In this document: in pieces, positions 36,211-44,549 of the stretch | How positions within the stretch are numbered: position 1 is the stretch's first letter | Layout of the letters: each line of letters opens with the position of its first letter | NCBI GenBank assembly: GCA_030429205.1 | Contig: JAUICZ010000001.1 | Location: 1,230,806 to 1,294,805 of the forward strand | Source of the DNA: Bacteroidia bacterium | GTDB taxonomy: Bacteria > Bacteroidota > Bacteroidia > Chitinophagales > Chitinophagaceae | Reading direction: 5' to 3' | Length of the DNA: 64,000 nt | Made by a program: the position numbers and the translations under genes | Notes under the pieces: model-generated | Database searches by the model: none | Seen by the model: the letters and a program-made list of their open reading frames with translations, nothing else | Told to the model about the DNA's origin: nothing

Positions 36211-36637
36211 GCTTAAAATATTCTGCAAGGCAGTGCTCTTCCATTTTTCTCATAATAGCAGCTTCTTCTTCTGTTTTATCTTTAAACCCGCACAAGTGCA
36301 GCGCTCCGTGAAATATAACACGGTGTAACTCATTCAAAAAGCTGTTCCCAAAGTTCTCAGCGTTTTCGGCTACACGTTCTGCGCTGATATAAATTTCAGA
36401 CATCAGGTGTGCCTCATCTTCACTCAAATCGAATGTAATAATATCCGTATAAGTATCATGGTCTAAAAACTTGGTGTTGATGTTGATCAGATACTCATCA
36501 GAGCAGAAAATATAGGTTAGGTCTATACTTTCTATATTGCTTTTATGTTTATTGACGGTTGCATCTAAAAAGTCGGATAACTTTTTCTTGTCATCTAAAT
36601 CTACTTCAACGTCATGTTCGTAAAACTCTGCCGGCAT
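36200..36637 (-). CDS. ybeY: endoribonuclease YbeY
   Basis: Metal-dependent RNase for rRNA maturation and ribosome quality control. The 145-aa product shows SDEYLININTKFLDHDTYTDIITFD and the metal motif HRVIFHGALHLCGFKDKT. Classical YbeY has HGxLHLxGYDH; here the third His position is Lys (GFKDK), so two motif histidines remain. As I recall, Bacteroidota YbeY proteins often have this form, so it is probably a lineage trait and not an inactivation. A near -7 element (TAAAATTG) ends 4 bases before the ATG. Coupled by overlap to the RluA-family gene. Confidence 0.88.
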   Translation of the reverse strand: MPAEFYEHDVEVDLDDKKKLSDFLDATVNKHKSNIESIDLTYIFCSDEYLININTKFLDHDTYTDIITFDLSEDEAHLMSEIYISAERVAENAENFGNSFLNELHRVIFHGALHLCGFKDKTEEEAAIMRKMEEHCLAEYFKHED

Positions 36638-36706
36638 GCTGCAATTTTAAGGCAAATTTATATAAAGTTTTAGCTGTACCTTTACATAGATATCAATCAT
36701 TTGTGA

Positions 36707-36952
36707 ATGAGTGAAGTAGGAGCAAAATCGATAAGGTTATCTGAGCTGCAGAAAGGACAGAAGGCGGTGATTAACAATCATGAAGAGAGTGAATTTCAGA
36801 TCACACTCATGGAGATGGGCTGCGTGCCGGGTGAACCTGTTTGGATTGAAATGATCGCCCCAATGGGAGACCCCATAGCAATACAAATTGCAGGTTATTA
36901 CCTGAGCATTCGCCGAGAAGATGCCAAATCTATTTGGGTAGATATTACCTAA
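36707..36952 (+). CDS. FeoA-domain protein
   Basis: Small cytosolic SH3-like protein, 81 aa. FeoA pattern: IRLSELQKGQKAVINNH, MEMGCVPGEPVWIEMIAPMGDP, split over the core, then AIQIAGYYLSIRREDAKSIWV. FeoA normally partners the ferrous iron transporter FeoB, but no feoB is in the window; the next gene is nadD, 58 bases downstream and with its own promoter. It may act with a distant FeoB or have another role. Confidence 0.82.
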   Translation: MSEVGAKSIRLSELQKGQKAVINNHEESEFQITLMEMGCVPGEPVWIEMIAPMGDPIAIQIAGYYLSIRREDAKSIWVDIT

Positions 36953-36975
36953 TTAAGAATTTCCACCCAGACAAT

Positions 36976-37005
36976 TTTGTAAGCATAGTTTTATAATTAC
37001 ATTTG
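36976..37005 (+). promoter_or_regulatory. nadD promoter abutting start codon
   Basis: TTTG (36976-36979), 18-base spacer, TACATTTG (36998-37005), then five bases to the ATG at 37011. A near-textbook -33/-7 pair giving a leaderless or almost leaderless transcript. Confidence 0.65.
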
Positions 37006-37010
37006 CGCAC

Positions 37011-37580
37011 ATGCACATCGGATTGTTTTTTGGTAGCTTCAACCCTATACATATCGGTCACCTAATAGTAGCCAATCATGTAATTGAGCACACTGAAATT
37101 GACAAGCTCTGGTTTGTAGTATCTCCACACAATCCGTTAAAAGACTCCAACTCTTTACTGAACGAATACGACAGGCTGCATTTGGTAAGGCTGGCTATAG
37201 AAGATAATCCCAAGTTCAGGGCCAGCAATATTGAGTTTAAATTATCTAAACCCTCATACACAATTGATACACTTACTTACCTGAGTGAACAATTCCCCCT
37301 GGAAGAGTTTTCTGTCATCATGGGTGGAGATAGTTTTCAGAATATACACAGGTGGAAGAACTATGAGGTGTTACTTAAAAACTATCCGGTAATTATATAT
37401 AACCGTCCCGGTTTTGAAGTGAAAGAAACGCATGGTGCTAAGATCACGACTGTAGATGCGCCACTGTTGGATATATCAGCCACTTTTATTCGTAAGCAGG
37501 TTAAAAAAGGTAAATCAATAAAGTACCTGGTTCCAGAAAAAGTATCAGAGTATATAGAATCTAATAACTACTTTAAGTAG
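37011..37580 (+). CDS. nadD: nicotinate-nucleotide adenylyltransferase
   Basis: Adenylates nicotinate mononucleotide in NAD synthesis. The 189-aa product has the nucleotidyltransferase motif GSFNPIHIGH (about residues 8-17), VVSPHNPLK, KPSYTIDTL, MGGDSFQNIHRWKNY and the C-terminal ISATFIRKQVKKG. All signature residues are in place. Its 3' end overlaps the convergent AI-2E transporter-family gene by 8 bases. Confidence 0.94.
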   Translation: MHIGLFFGSFNPIHIGHLIVANHVIEHTEIDKLWFVVSPHNPLKDSNSLLNEYDRLHLVRLAIEDNPKFRASNIEFKLSKPSYTIDTLTYLSEQFPLEEFSVIMGGDSFQNIHRWKNYEVLLKNYPVIIYNRPGFEVKETHGAKITTVDAPLLDISATFIRKQVKKGKSIKYLVPEKVSEYIESNNYFK

Positions 37581-38586
37581 AAGAAGAGTATTCTACACGG
37601 TATATTTTTACCAGTAATAGCATATAAGATACCAATAGCGGCCCGAAGATAAAGCCCATAAATCCGAATAGAGGAATCCCTATTATTATACCGATTGTTG
37701 TAATAATAGGGTGAACATCGCCCAGTTTCTTTAACAGTGTAAAACGCAATACATTATCTACACCACCTGTAACAACAATAGAATAGATACATAAACCTAT
37801 TGCTTCGGTTGTATGGCCTGTTACACCTAAGTAAATACATATAGGCACCCATACGATAGCGCAACCAACCATAGGTACAATAGAAAATATGCCGGTTAAT
37901 ACTCCTAGTTGCAGGTACGATTCAACCCCGAATATCCAATACCCTAAAATAGCTACAAGGCCTTGACAGGCAGCTAGCAAAGGTATGCCAACAGCATTTG
38001 AGTAAACCATTGTTTTGGTGGCTTTCCAAACCTGCTCTGCATTTGCAGCTTTTAAGGGGACAAATGCAAGGGTCTCTTTTTCCATTTGCTCGCTTTGTAC
38101 CAGCATAAAATAAAGAAAGAAAAAAGCCAGAACACCGTTCGTCAGCATGTTGGCAGTAGCGCCTAAAATGGCAGGCACTTCAGATGTAACGTTTTGAACT
38201 AGTGATAGAATTTGTTTAGAGTCTAGTGAAATAGGAATACTGGATTCCTCCAGCTTTTTTGCCAGATCTTTTACCGTTTGTTGTATTAGGTCTGTTTCTG
38301 ATAGAAGCTGATTGATCTTTGGAATGAAGGCTTGAAATAAAAAGAATACCGGAACTGCAAATAAGATAATAGAAAGCACTATCAGCACTGTAGCTGCTAT
38401 CCATTTTTTCCAGCCTTTCTCTTTAACTAACTTGTTGTACCTGTTTCTCAGTAAAATGTATAAAGTAATAGCGCCCAGAATACCAGGTATGAAGCTTGAC
38501 ATCTGCCCAATGATTGTCAGCACCATCAAAATAATGATGGTTAAGAGTCCTAGTTGCTTTAAATTGTTTGTATTAAGTAAGTTCAT
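37573..38586 (-). CDS. AI-2E transporter family membrane protein (PerM/YdiK-like)
   Basis: Multi-pass inner-membrane protein, 337 aa, with about seven to eight hydrophobic helices and a cytosolic or periplasmic helical segment (FIPKINQLLSETDLIQQTVKDLAKKL region). The conserved C-terminal half contains VPMVGCAIVWVPI, DNVLRFTLLKKLGDVHPI and GFMGFIFGPLL, which are family hallmarks. Despite the family name, individual members have been linked to very different substrates including ions, so transport of AI-2 is not claimed. Confidence 0.85.
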   Translation of the reverse strand: MNLLNTNNLKQLGLLTIIILMVLTIIGQMSSFIPGILGAITLYILLRNRYNKLVKEKGWKKWIAATVLIVLSIILFAVPVFFLFQAFIPKINQLLSETDLIQQTVKDLAKKLEESSIPISLDSKQILSLVQNVTSEVPAILGATANMLTNGVLAFFFLYFMLVQSEQMEKETLAFVPLKAANAEQVWKATKTMVYSNAVGIPLLAACQGLVAILGYWIFGVESYLQLGVLTGIFSIVPMVGCAIVWVPICIYLGVTGHTTEAIGLCIYSIVVTGGVDNVLRFTLLKKLGDVHPIITTIGIIIGIPLFGFMGFIFGPLLVSYMLLLVKIYRVEYSSST

Positions 38587-38719
38587 AGCCCCCGCACTTA
38601 TATGTGCAATTTTATCACTTTATTTTAACACTGATAAACAATAAGTTGTTTAAATTGTTATCAATATATAATTACTTGTTTGATTAATAATACATTATTT
38701 AAATAATAAAATAAAAATC

Positions 38720-38938
38720 ATGGCAAACACAGGAAGAACAGTTGCAACATTGCTGATAGGCGCTGCTGTTGGTGCAGCAGTAGGCTACATATTGGCAACA
38801 GATGAAGAAACACGTAAAGAGAGCTTGGCGAAAGTAAAGGACCAATTAAACGATTGGAAGGATAAAGTGAAAAGCAAGGCCGAAGATTTGAAAGAGAAAA
38901 CAGAGGAATTTAGCCAGGAGAATATCTTTAATACATAA
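38720..38938 (+). CDS. YtxH-domain protein
   Basis: Small membrane-associated protein, 72 aa: one N-terminal hydrophobic glycine-rich helix (ATLLIGAAVGAAVGYILAT) followed by a charged amphipathic region (KVKDQLNDWKDKVKSKAEDL). This is the YtxH layout, often found in stress-related operons. It is the first of three short genes with minimal spacing (2 bases, then overlap), ending in a strong terminator. Confidence 0.82.
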   Translation: MANTGRTVATLLIGAAVGAAVGYILATDEETRKESLAKVKDQLNDWKDKVKSKAEDLKEKTEEFSQENIFNT

Positions 38939-38940
38939 GA

Positions 38941-39312
38941 ATGATATCTAAAATAGTAGATAAACTAAAACAGTACTTAGAGCTACAAGCTGACATTGTG
39001 AAACTTTCTCTGGTTGAGAGAGTAGCTATTGTTATGTCTTTTATTATGTTTTTAGCTTTATGTACCGTATTCGGGCTCACTATTTTTATACTGCTGGGCT
39101 TTACATTAGCTAATTACATTGCTGATGTAATAGGTTCGCTGGCACTTGGCTATTTAATAGTAGTAGGGGTATATTTAGTTGTTCTGATACTTATTATTGG
39201 CTATAAAAAAGCTATCACAAGATACTTTACTGACTTATTTGTAAGAATCATGTCAGAAACGGAAGAAGGTATTGATAACAGAAGTGAAAATGAAGAAGAA
39301 TATTCCAAATAG
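38941..39312 (+). CDS. phage-holin-superfamily (DUF1469-like) membrane protein
   Basis: 123-aa membrane protein with two strong helix pairs (IVMSFIMFLALCTVFGLTIFI and LGYLIVVGVYLVVLILIIG regions) after an N-terminal amphipathic helix, and a charged tail. This matches the superfamily often annotated as putative actinobacteriophage holin III/DUF1469, which is common in bacterial chromosomes outside prophages. No phage genes are near, so a holin role is not inferred. Part of the YtxH operon; its end overlaps the next gene by 23 bases. Confidence 0.78.
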   Translation: MISKIVDKLKQYLELQADIVKLSLVERVAIVMSFIMFLALCTVFGLTIFILLGFTLANYIADVIGSLALGYLIVVGVYLVVLILIIGYKKAITRYFTDLFVRIMSETEEGIDNRSENEEEYSK

Positions 39313-39604
39313 TTTAGCTGCATTAAGAGCTGAAAAAATGCGTCTAAAGTTAGAAGCACAAGCTGTATTGACGCAGGCAGAGCCTGTGAAGGCAGCCAGT
39401 GAAATTATTTCTGATTATGATGCAGATGTGTTATTTGAGTTGGCCAGCTTGATTTTCTACCCTAAGAAAACACGGAACATGAAAATCATGTCATTGGCAA
39501 TACCTGTTGTATTAGTCTCTCTCAATAAAACAGTAGAATACCTAAAGGATAACGAGGTATTTGATGATGTTCTGCAGAAGGCTCAAGATTTTCTGAAAAA
39601 ATAA
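39290..39604 (+). CDS. hypothetical protein of YtxH operon
   Basis: 104 aa, no recognised domain. Starts MKKNIPNSLAALRAEKMRL at ATG 39290; an in-frame TTG at 39272 is less plausible. An N-terminal helical, charged part is followed by a hydrophobic stretch around IMSLAIPVVLVSL (residues about 65-80) and a helical tail. Its place at the end of the YtxH/holin-like operon suggests a shared envelope-stress role, which is inference only. Confidence 0.72.
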   Translation: MKKNIPNSLAALRAEKMRLKLEAQAVLTQAEPVKAASEIISDYDADVLFELASLIFYPKKTRNMKIMSLAIPVVLVSLNKTVEYLKDNEVFDDVLQKAQDFLKK

Positions 39605-39630
39605 AAGGCTGCTTATATAAGCAGCCTTTT
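39603..39630. terminator. bidirectional terminator
   Basis: A perfect 28-base palindrome (AAAAGGCTGCTTAT and its complement) with T runs on both strands, between the YtxH operon and the convergent sugar transferase gene. Confidence 0.85.
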
Positions 39631-39651
39631 TAAATATATCGTTTGGATAGA

Positions 39652-40404
39652 TTATTCTTCTGTTTTCTTCTTACCTGTAATGAAACTAAAGGCTTTCACG
39701 AATACCATACCAAAAGTACTAAGTATGATACCTAAGTCCATTAGTATACTGCGGTTTTTCATATAGTATACATCCCACTGTACACGCTTACGAAGCTCAC
39801 GCTCAATATTAATTTCTCCGATATAACCTTTAACCTGCGCCATTCCGGTCATCCCTGGTATAGCTTCATGACGAAGGTTGTAATAAGGAATAAACTGGCT
39901 GTAATGCTTGGTATGATAAAGCATGTGCGGGCGGGGACCAACTATAGACATGTCTCCTAACAGTACGTTAAAGAACTGTGCTGTTTCATCTATGTGTGTT
40001 AAACGTAAGAATTTTCCTACAGGAGTAATACGCTTGTCATTGCTGGTAGCTTGTTTGGTATCTGCATCGATATTCACGTACATAGTACGGAATTTAAAGC
40101 AATCAAACTCAATGCCTTTGTATCCTGTACGCTTCTGTATGAAGAAAACAGGACCTTTAGAAGTTAATTTGATCAAAAGTGCCACAATAGGGTACAACCA
40201 AGACATTACTAAAAGTATGAATGTCATGGACACAGCAATGTCTATGGTGCGTTTTATCGCAGCATAGTAGCGAGATGGTTGAGAAACCATATATCTATGG
40301 TTGATCTCGTGAAACATCTCACGTATTTCCGTAATGTCAGACTGCGGTGCAGACTGCTTTGTTATACGGGTCTGTGGAAATTTTATTACAAACGGCTGTT
40401 CCAT
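39652..40404 (-). CDS. initiating polyprenyl-phosphate sugar-1-phosphate transferase
   Basis: Transfers the first sugar-1-phosphate to undecaprenyl phosphate, starting surface polysaccharide synthesis. The 250-aa product has one clear membrane helix (about 50-75, preceded by KRTIDIAVS) and the bacterial sugar transferase core: FFIQKRTGYKG, FKFRTM, ITPVGKFLRLTHIDE, GDMSIVGPRPH and PGMTGMAQVKGY. It lacks the four-helix N-terminal region and CoA-binding-like domain of full-size WbaP/WcaJ. Located at the left edge of the polysaccharide locus, transcribed leftward. Confidence 0.9.
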   Translation of the reverse strand: MEQPFVIKFPQTRITKQSAPQSDITEIREMFHEINHRYMVSQPSRYYAAIKRTIDIAVSMTFILLVMSWLYPIVALLIKLTSKGPVFFIQKRTGYKGIEFDCFKFRTMYVNIDADTKQATSNDKRITPVGKFLRLTHIDETAQFFNVLLGDMSIVGPRPHMLYHTKHYSQFIPYYNLRHEAIPGMTGMAQVKGYIGEINIERELRKRVQWDVYYMKNRSILMDLGIILSTFGMVFVKAFSFITGKKKTEE

Positions 40405-40423
40405 CTAATCTTTTTGTTCCAAT

Positions 40424-40444
40424 TGTGTATGCGAACTATACACA
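40424..40444. promoter_or_regulatory. 21-base inverted repeat upstream of sugar transferase
   Basis: TGTGTAT-N7-ATACACA, perfect 7-base arms, 20 bases before the sugar transferase start. Operator-like by shape, or a leader hairpin; no protein is assigned. Confidence 0.4.
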
Positions 40445-40505
40445 GCAAAAACCGTGACAATTTTTGATTTTGAGGGCAAATTTCGAAAAAAAATTCACAA
40501 AAACA

Positions 40506-41813
40506 TCATAAATGTTGTTTTTTTATTTGATACTTATTGTAATAGAGGTTCCAAAATATAGAGTTAATTAATATGTAAAAAAACATACCTGCTTGCGTTT
40601 GCAGTACAGCTTCTTGCATCATAAAGAAGATGGAGGTGATATTAAATAGCAAAAAAGGTTGATATAGAAGTACTTTATGTAAATAAAATATAGGTGTAAA
40701 TGCTATGATACTCATAATTATAAGTCCGGAAATGCCGATCATTAACAAGGACTGGAGGAACATGTTATGCAAATTGGCATTGTGAAACCCGGGTCTCATA
40801 GCAGGATTAGGGTCTGAGATATTAGGTATTTTATAAAATACCATCCTTTCACGTAGTACATGGTGAACATCACCATTGCCCACGCCGGTCAACCATGCTC
40901 CTTTCTCATTCAAACTCTCAATGCCTAAACGCCATAAGAAGATCCTTAAAGAGGCATTGTCAAAGTCTAGGGGAACATCTGTGTAATCTGTCAACCACGC
41001 TTTTTCGTTATCTCTGTGTAAAAGATTTTCAAAACGGCTTTTTATAGGATTATCGGTTATGCTAATAGCCAGCCCACCCACAAAAAGTGTAATAGCAATA
41101 ACTGTTGTCACTAGTATGCCTCTTTTTCGTTGCTTAAATGACTTTTTGATGATGTAAGGGATAATGAGCAGCAAGAACAGTATTGTAAACATCCTGGCAG
41201 AGAGCAGTAGAAAGAATATCAGCAAGAAAATGATCAAAACAACCCTGATAGCATTGTTTTTGCCTGTGAAATGGAATTTCCAAGGCATAAATAGTAATAA
41301 CGATATAGAAAATATGCTGTACCATGCAGCGTAAACTGCATTTGGGTCAAAAAGTGATACGAGGTCGTGATAAAAGAAGCTGCTGGTTGTACCCTCAGCT
41401 TGCCAGATATATGCGGCATGGCCTAGGGATATAACTGCAGTTGTAGTAACACCGAGTATCAACCAAACAAAAAAACGTTCCAGAAACTTACGGTCTAAAA
41501 AATCTATGCCTAAGCCTACTACGATGGGTATAATAATATACGCCAGCTTACTTTTGAGGTCGAAAGTTGCCTGTTGTTTATCTTCACTGTATAAATAGCT
41601 AATGGCAAGTAGTATGTAAAATACGAGCCAGGGCCATAGAGCTCTTCGTTTTAGGAAATTATCCCATACTTTTTTATAATCTGCCTGAAAAAGCCATAGT
41701 AGGCATAACAGCCCTAAACATATTGAGCTGAAGATAAATTTTGTAGGGATAGAGAACGCCAATAAGCATAGTGTGAAATTCAAAAAAGGTTGAATACGTA
41801 TGGCTTTTCCCAT
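40506..41813 (-). CDS. O-antigen ligase family membrane protein
   Basis: Multi-pass membrane protein, 435 aa, about ten to twelve helices, of the Wzy/WaaL (Wzy_C) superfamily. The large external loop contains GVGNGDVHHVLRERM and the HNANLHNMFLQSLLMIG block, typical of ligases or polymerases acting on lipid-linked glycans. Ligase versus polymerase cannot be settled by sequence reading, and a second polymerase-like protein is encoded at 44550. It is divergent from the flippase gene with overlapping promoters. A perfect -7 element (41819-41826) ends 5 bases before the ATG. Confidence 0.82.
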   Translation of the reverse strand: MGKAIRIQPFLNFTLCLLAFSIPTKFIFSSICLGLLCLLWLFQADYKKVWDNFLKRRALWPWLVFYILLAISYLYSEDKQQATFDLKSKLAYIIIPIVVGLGIDFLDRKFLERFFVWLILGVTTTAVISLGHAAYIWQAEGTTSSFFYHDLVSLFDPNAVYAAWYSIFSISLLLFMPWKFHFTGKNNAIRVVLIIFLLIFFLLLSARMFTILFLLLIIPYIIKKSFKQRKRGILVTTVIAITLFVGGLAISITDNPIKSRFENLLHRDNEKAWLTDYTDVPLDFDNASLRIFLWRLGIESLNEKGAWLTGVGNGDVHHVLRERMVFYKIPNISDPNPAMRPGFHNANLHNMFLQSLLMIGISGLIIMSIIAFTPIFYLHKVLLYQPFLLFNITSIFFMMQEAVLQTQAGMFFYILINSIFWNLYYNKYQIKKQHL

Positions 41814-41818
41814 GCCGA

Positions 41819-41826
41819 CAAAAGTA
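41819..41826 (-). promoter_or_regulatory. O-antigen ligase -7 element abutting start codon
   Basis: TACTTTTG on the minus strand, perfect TAnnTTTG, five bases before the ATG at 41813. Confidence 0.55.
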
Positions 41827-41841
41827 ACTGATTTATATTAT

Positions 41842-41849
41842 TAATTTTG
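41842..41849 (+). promoter_or_regulatory. flippase operon -7 element
   Basis: TAATTTTG, perfect TAnnTTTG. The TTG at 41847 that opens the longest reading frame is inside this element, so translation must start at a downstream TTG (41865 or 41874). Confidence 0.55.
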
Positions 41850-41873
41850 TGTGCTTCGCAGAACTTGGTTGTA

Positions 41874-43298
41874 TTGAAAAAAAATATCCTAAAATCATTT
41901 TTCTCTTCAGGATTACAAGCTATTGCCGTACAGGTGTTAGGTGTAGCCTTTATTGGTGTGGTGGCATTTGTGCTGCCTAAAGACCAGTTTGGGGTTATCA
42001 GCTGGGCAAATGCTGTAGCTATGTTTGTTACCACCGTTTTAAGCTTCGGTATGGAGCAAGTCGTTACAAGGCGTATCGCAGCATCGGATAGGTCCGGATG
42101 GGCTGCTGCAGCATTTCTTGTCCACAACTTAGTAGGCTCCGTATTGGCATTGTTGGTCATAGTCTTCTTGTCAAAAACGGTAGGGGCCTCTGATGAGGCT
42201 ATGCAGTTTTTACCCTTGTTCTTTACAGCACAGGCCATATTGTTTTTGGTAACGCCCTTAAAACAGTTTTTGAATGCCAAGCATATGTTTACCCCATATG
42301 GTGTGGTGGCAGTAGTGAGTAATGTCTGTAAGTTGTTACTGGCATTTGTATTTATAAAACAGGCTCAGCTGTCTGTGGCTAATGTCGCCTATATACTCAT
42401 TGGTTGTTCTCTGATTGAGCTGGTGGCATTATTGATATATGTAAGTACCAAAACCAGCTTTAGTTTCAAATTCCGGTTTAGTGCTTACAAAAAGCTCCTT
42501 AAAGAGTCTATGCCGCAGTATATGGCTGTAATATTCGATTCAAGCCTCTCTCGGTTGGATATTATTTTATTGGGTATAATAGGCGGAGGTTTTGTAGCAA
42601 CAGGTGAATATACGTTTGCATACAGGGCATACGAGATAGCCAGGTTGCCTATAGTTATCGTAGCGCCGATCATATTAAATGTTTTTGCCCCTATGTTATC
42701 TTCTGGCAATCGACTGGATACAACAAAACAACATAGGGTAAACGAATTGTATACTATCCAGATGTTTTTGGCAATGATGATACCATTGTTGCTGAATATT
42801 ATGTGGTCTCCTCTTTTAGATTGGGTTTTTGACGGAAAGTACGGTTCGGTCAACTCAAAAGAGTTTCTCATATTATCTATCTGTGTGCCGCTGCATTTTT
42901 TCATGAATCTAATGTGGACATTGAGTTTTACAGCTAAGAAGTACAAAATGATAGCTACTGTTACTATGCTTACGGCTACTATCAATTTGATATTGAACCT
43001 TATATTGATACCTAAATATGGAGGACTGGGAGCAGCAGTGGCCTATTTGATAACAACGGTTTTCCAGGCATGTGCTTATTATATAGTAGTGAATAAACAC
43101 ATTATGACAGTTGCGCTATCTATCATATTCAAGTTTATGGCTATTGCCACAATAGTGTATGTAGGGGTATGGTTCATGCCTGTACATTTTGTATTTAAAA
43201 TGATAATAGCAGCTGCAGGTTATATCTTGCTGACATTTGTAACAGGTAGCATAAAGCAACAACATATCTTAAGCGTTAAACAACTATTGAAGAAATGA
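41874..43298 (+). CDS. polysaccharide flippase (Wzx-like, MOP superfamily)
   Basis: Flips lipid-linked repeat units across the inner membrane. About 474 aa with some 12 to 14 hydrophobic helices, and features of the polysaccharide biosynthesis protein family: SSGLQAIAVQVLGVAFIGVV, PKDQFGVISWANAVAMF and GLGAAVAYLITTVFQ. No ATG exists near the start. TTG at 41874 (reading KKNILKSFF next) is preferred to TTG 41865, and TTG 41847 lies in the promoter. First gene of a tight five- to six-gene operon; its stop overlaps the next start by 4 bases. Confidence 0.86.
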   Translation: MKKNILKSFFSSGLQAIAVQVLGVAFIGVVAFVLPKDQFGVISWANAVAMFVTTVLSFGMEQVVTRRIAASDRSGWAAAAFLVHNLVGSVLALLVIVFLSKTVGASDEAMQFLPLFFTAQAILFLVTPLKQFLNAKHMFTPYGVVAVVSNVCKLLLAFVFIKQAQLSVANVAYILIGCSLIELVALLIYVSTKTSFSFKFRFSAYKKLLKESMPQYMAVIFDSSLSRLDIILLGIIGGGFVATGEYTFAYRAYEIARLPIVIVAPIILNVFAPMLSSGNRLDTTKQHRVNELYTIQMFLAMMIPLLLNIMWSPLLDWVFDGKYGSVNSKEFLILSICVPLHFFMNLMWTLSFTAKKYKMIATVTMLTATINLILNLILIPKYGGLGAAVAYLITTVFQACAYYIVVNKHIMTVALSIIFKFMAIATIVYVGVWFMPVHFVFKMIIAAAGYILLTFVTGSIKQQHILSVKQLLKK

Positions 43299-44500
43299 AC
43301 ATAATGCTCATTTGCGACGAATACCCACCGGGTAAACATGGTGGTATTGGTACTGCTGTAAAATTGCAGGCCAATGCATTATCGCGTTTGGGGCATAATG
43401 TATATGTAGCAGGTTTGTACGAGTGGGGGTATGGGCAGGATGAGGAGTTTGAAGATAATGGTGTTAAGGTCTTTCGTTTTAGAATGGGACTGGCGTCTAA
43501 CCTGTTTAAAAATCAAGATGCCCTTTGGGTGCGTGCATTATATAAACTACTGCATATCTCAGGTGTGTTTCAATGGGATATTCAGCGTAGCCTGAAGAAG
43601 TATAGAGAGCAGGTAGAAGAATTAATAAAAAGGTATGACATAGATATTATTGAAATGCCGGACTTTCATAATTACAGGCGCTATTGTAAAAAATATGTGG
43701 AGCCTGTGAAGTTCTCCGTACCTGCAATAATAAAAGTACATGGTTCTATAACTTATATAGGTAAAGAAAATGGTACAGCTGTTCCTAATCATGTTTTTGA
43801 GATGGAAAAACAGATGTTTTTAAATGCAAGTGCGATTTGTAGTGTAAGCAGATACGGAGGCGAGAAGGTGAAGAGGTATTTTGAACTGGACAAAGGTTAT
43901 CATGTCATACATAATGGTATTAATACAGCCAAACTTACCCCCGTAGATCAAAAAGATGAACACAAGGTGATCTTTACAGGTACACTCAATGAGAATAAGG
44001 GTATTTATCAGTTGATGAAGGCTTGGAATATAGTAGCAGAAAAGAAAAAGGATGCCCGTTTAGATATCTATGGTAAAGGTCCTGTGCAAAAAATCAAAGC
44101 ACTTTTATCAGGTAGTGCAAAAGATACCGTGAGGTTCCTGGGGCATGTAGATCATAAAACCTTATTTCATGAGTTGGGTACAGCCGCTGTCTGTGTATTC
44201 CCCTCTTATGCCGAAAACTTTGCCTTAGCACCTATGGAGGCTATGGCTAGTGGTGCGGCAGTAATATACACCAGTCGCGCATCGGGTAAGGAGCTAATTA
44301 GCGATGGTGAAGATGGTTTGTTGGTAGACCCGGATGATGTAGAGGGTATAGCAGAGCGTATTATAAAACTATTGTCTGATGAAAAGAGGAGAGCGGATAT
44401 TGCTGAAAAAGGCAAACAAAAAGTAAGAGCAGAGTACGATATAAATGTGATAGCGAAAAAGCACATTGACTATTACACACGTGTATTGACTCACCAATAA
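43295..44500 (+). CDS. glycosyltransferase family 4
   Basis: GT-B retaining glycosyltransferase, 401 aa. N-terminal acceptor domain begins with CDEYPPGKHGGIGTAVKLQA; the C-terminal donor domain has the EX7E-like region in CVFPSYAENFALAPMEAMASG (split: PSYAENFALAPMEAMA) and GEDGLLVDPDD. VHGSIT and NGINTAKL are also typical. Linkage and sugar are unknown. Translationally coupled to the flippase gene (ATGA overlap), so part of repeat-unit assembly. Confidence 0.86.
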   Translation: MNIMLICDEYPPGKHGGIGTAVKLQANALSRLGHNVYVAGLYEWGYGQDEEFEDNGVKVFRFRMGLASNLFKNQDALWVRALYKLLHISGVFQWDIQRSLKKYREQVEELIKRYDIDIIEMPDFHNYRRYCKKYVEPVKFSVPAIIKVHGSITYIGKENGTAVPNHVFEMEKQMFLNASAICSVSRYGGEKVKRYFELDKGYHVIHNGINTAKLTPVDQKDEHKVIFTGTLNENKGIYQLMKAWNIVAEKKKDARLDIYGKGPVQKIKALLSGSAKDTVRFLGHVDHKTLFHELGTAAVCVFPSYAENFALAPMEAMASGAAVIYTSRASGKELISDGEDGLLVDPDDVEGIAERIIKLLSDEKRRADIAEKGKQKVRAEYDINVIAKKHIDYYTRVLTHQ

Positions 44501-44549
44501 TTATTTAATCTTATACGATACATTTATCTTTAAGTGGTAGCAAATATTC

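Noticed and set aside
38941-39312. Prophage remnant suggested by the holin-like protein
   Set aside because: No other phage genes; this family is common in ordinary chromosomal operons.
41780-42280. 166-codon minus-strand frame antisense to the flippase gene
   Set aside because: Overlaps both the divergent promoters and two real genes; composition is not protein-like.
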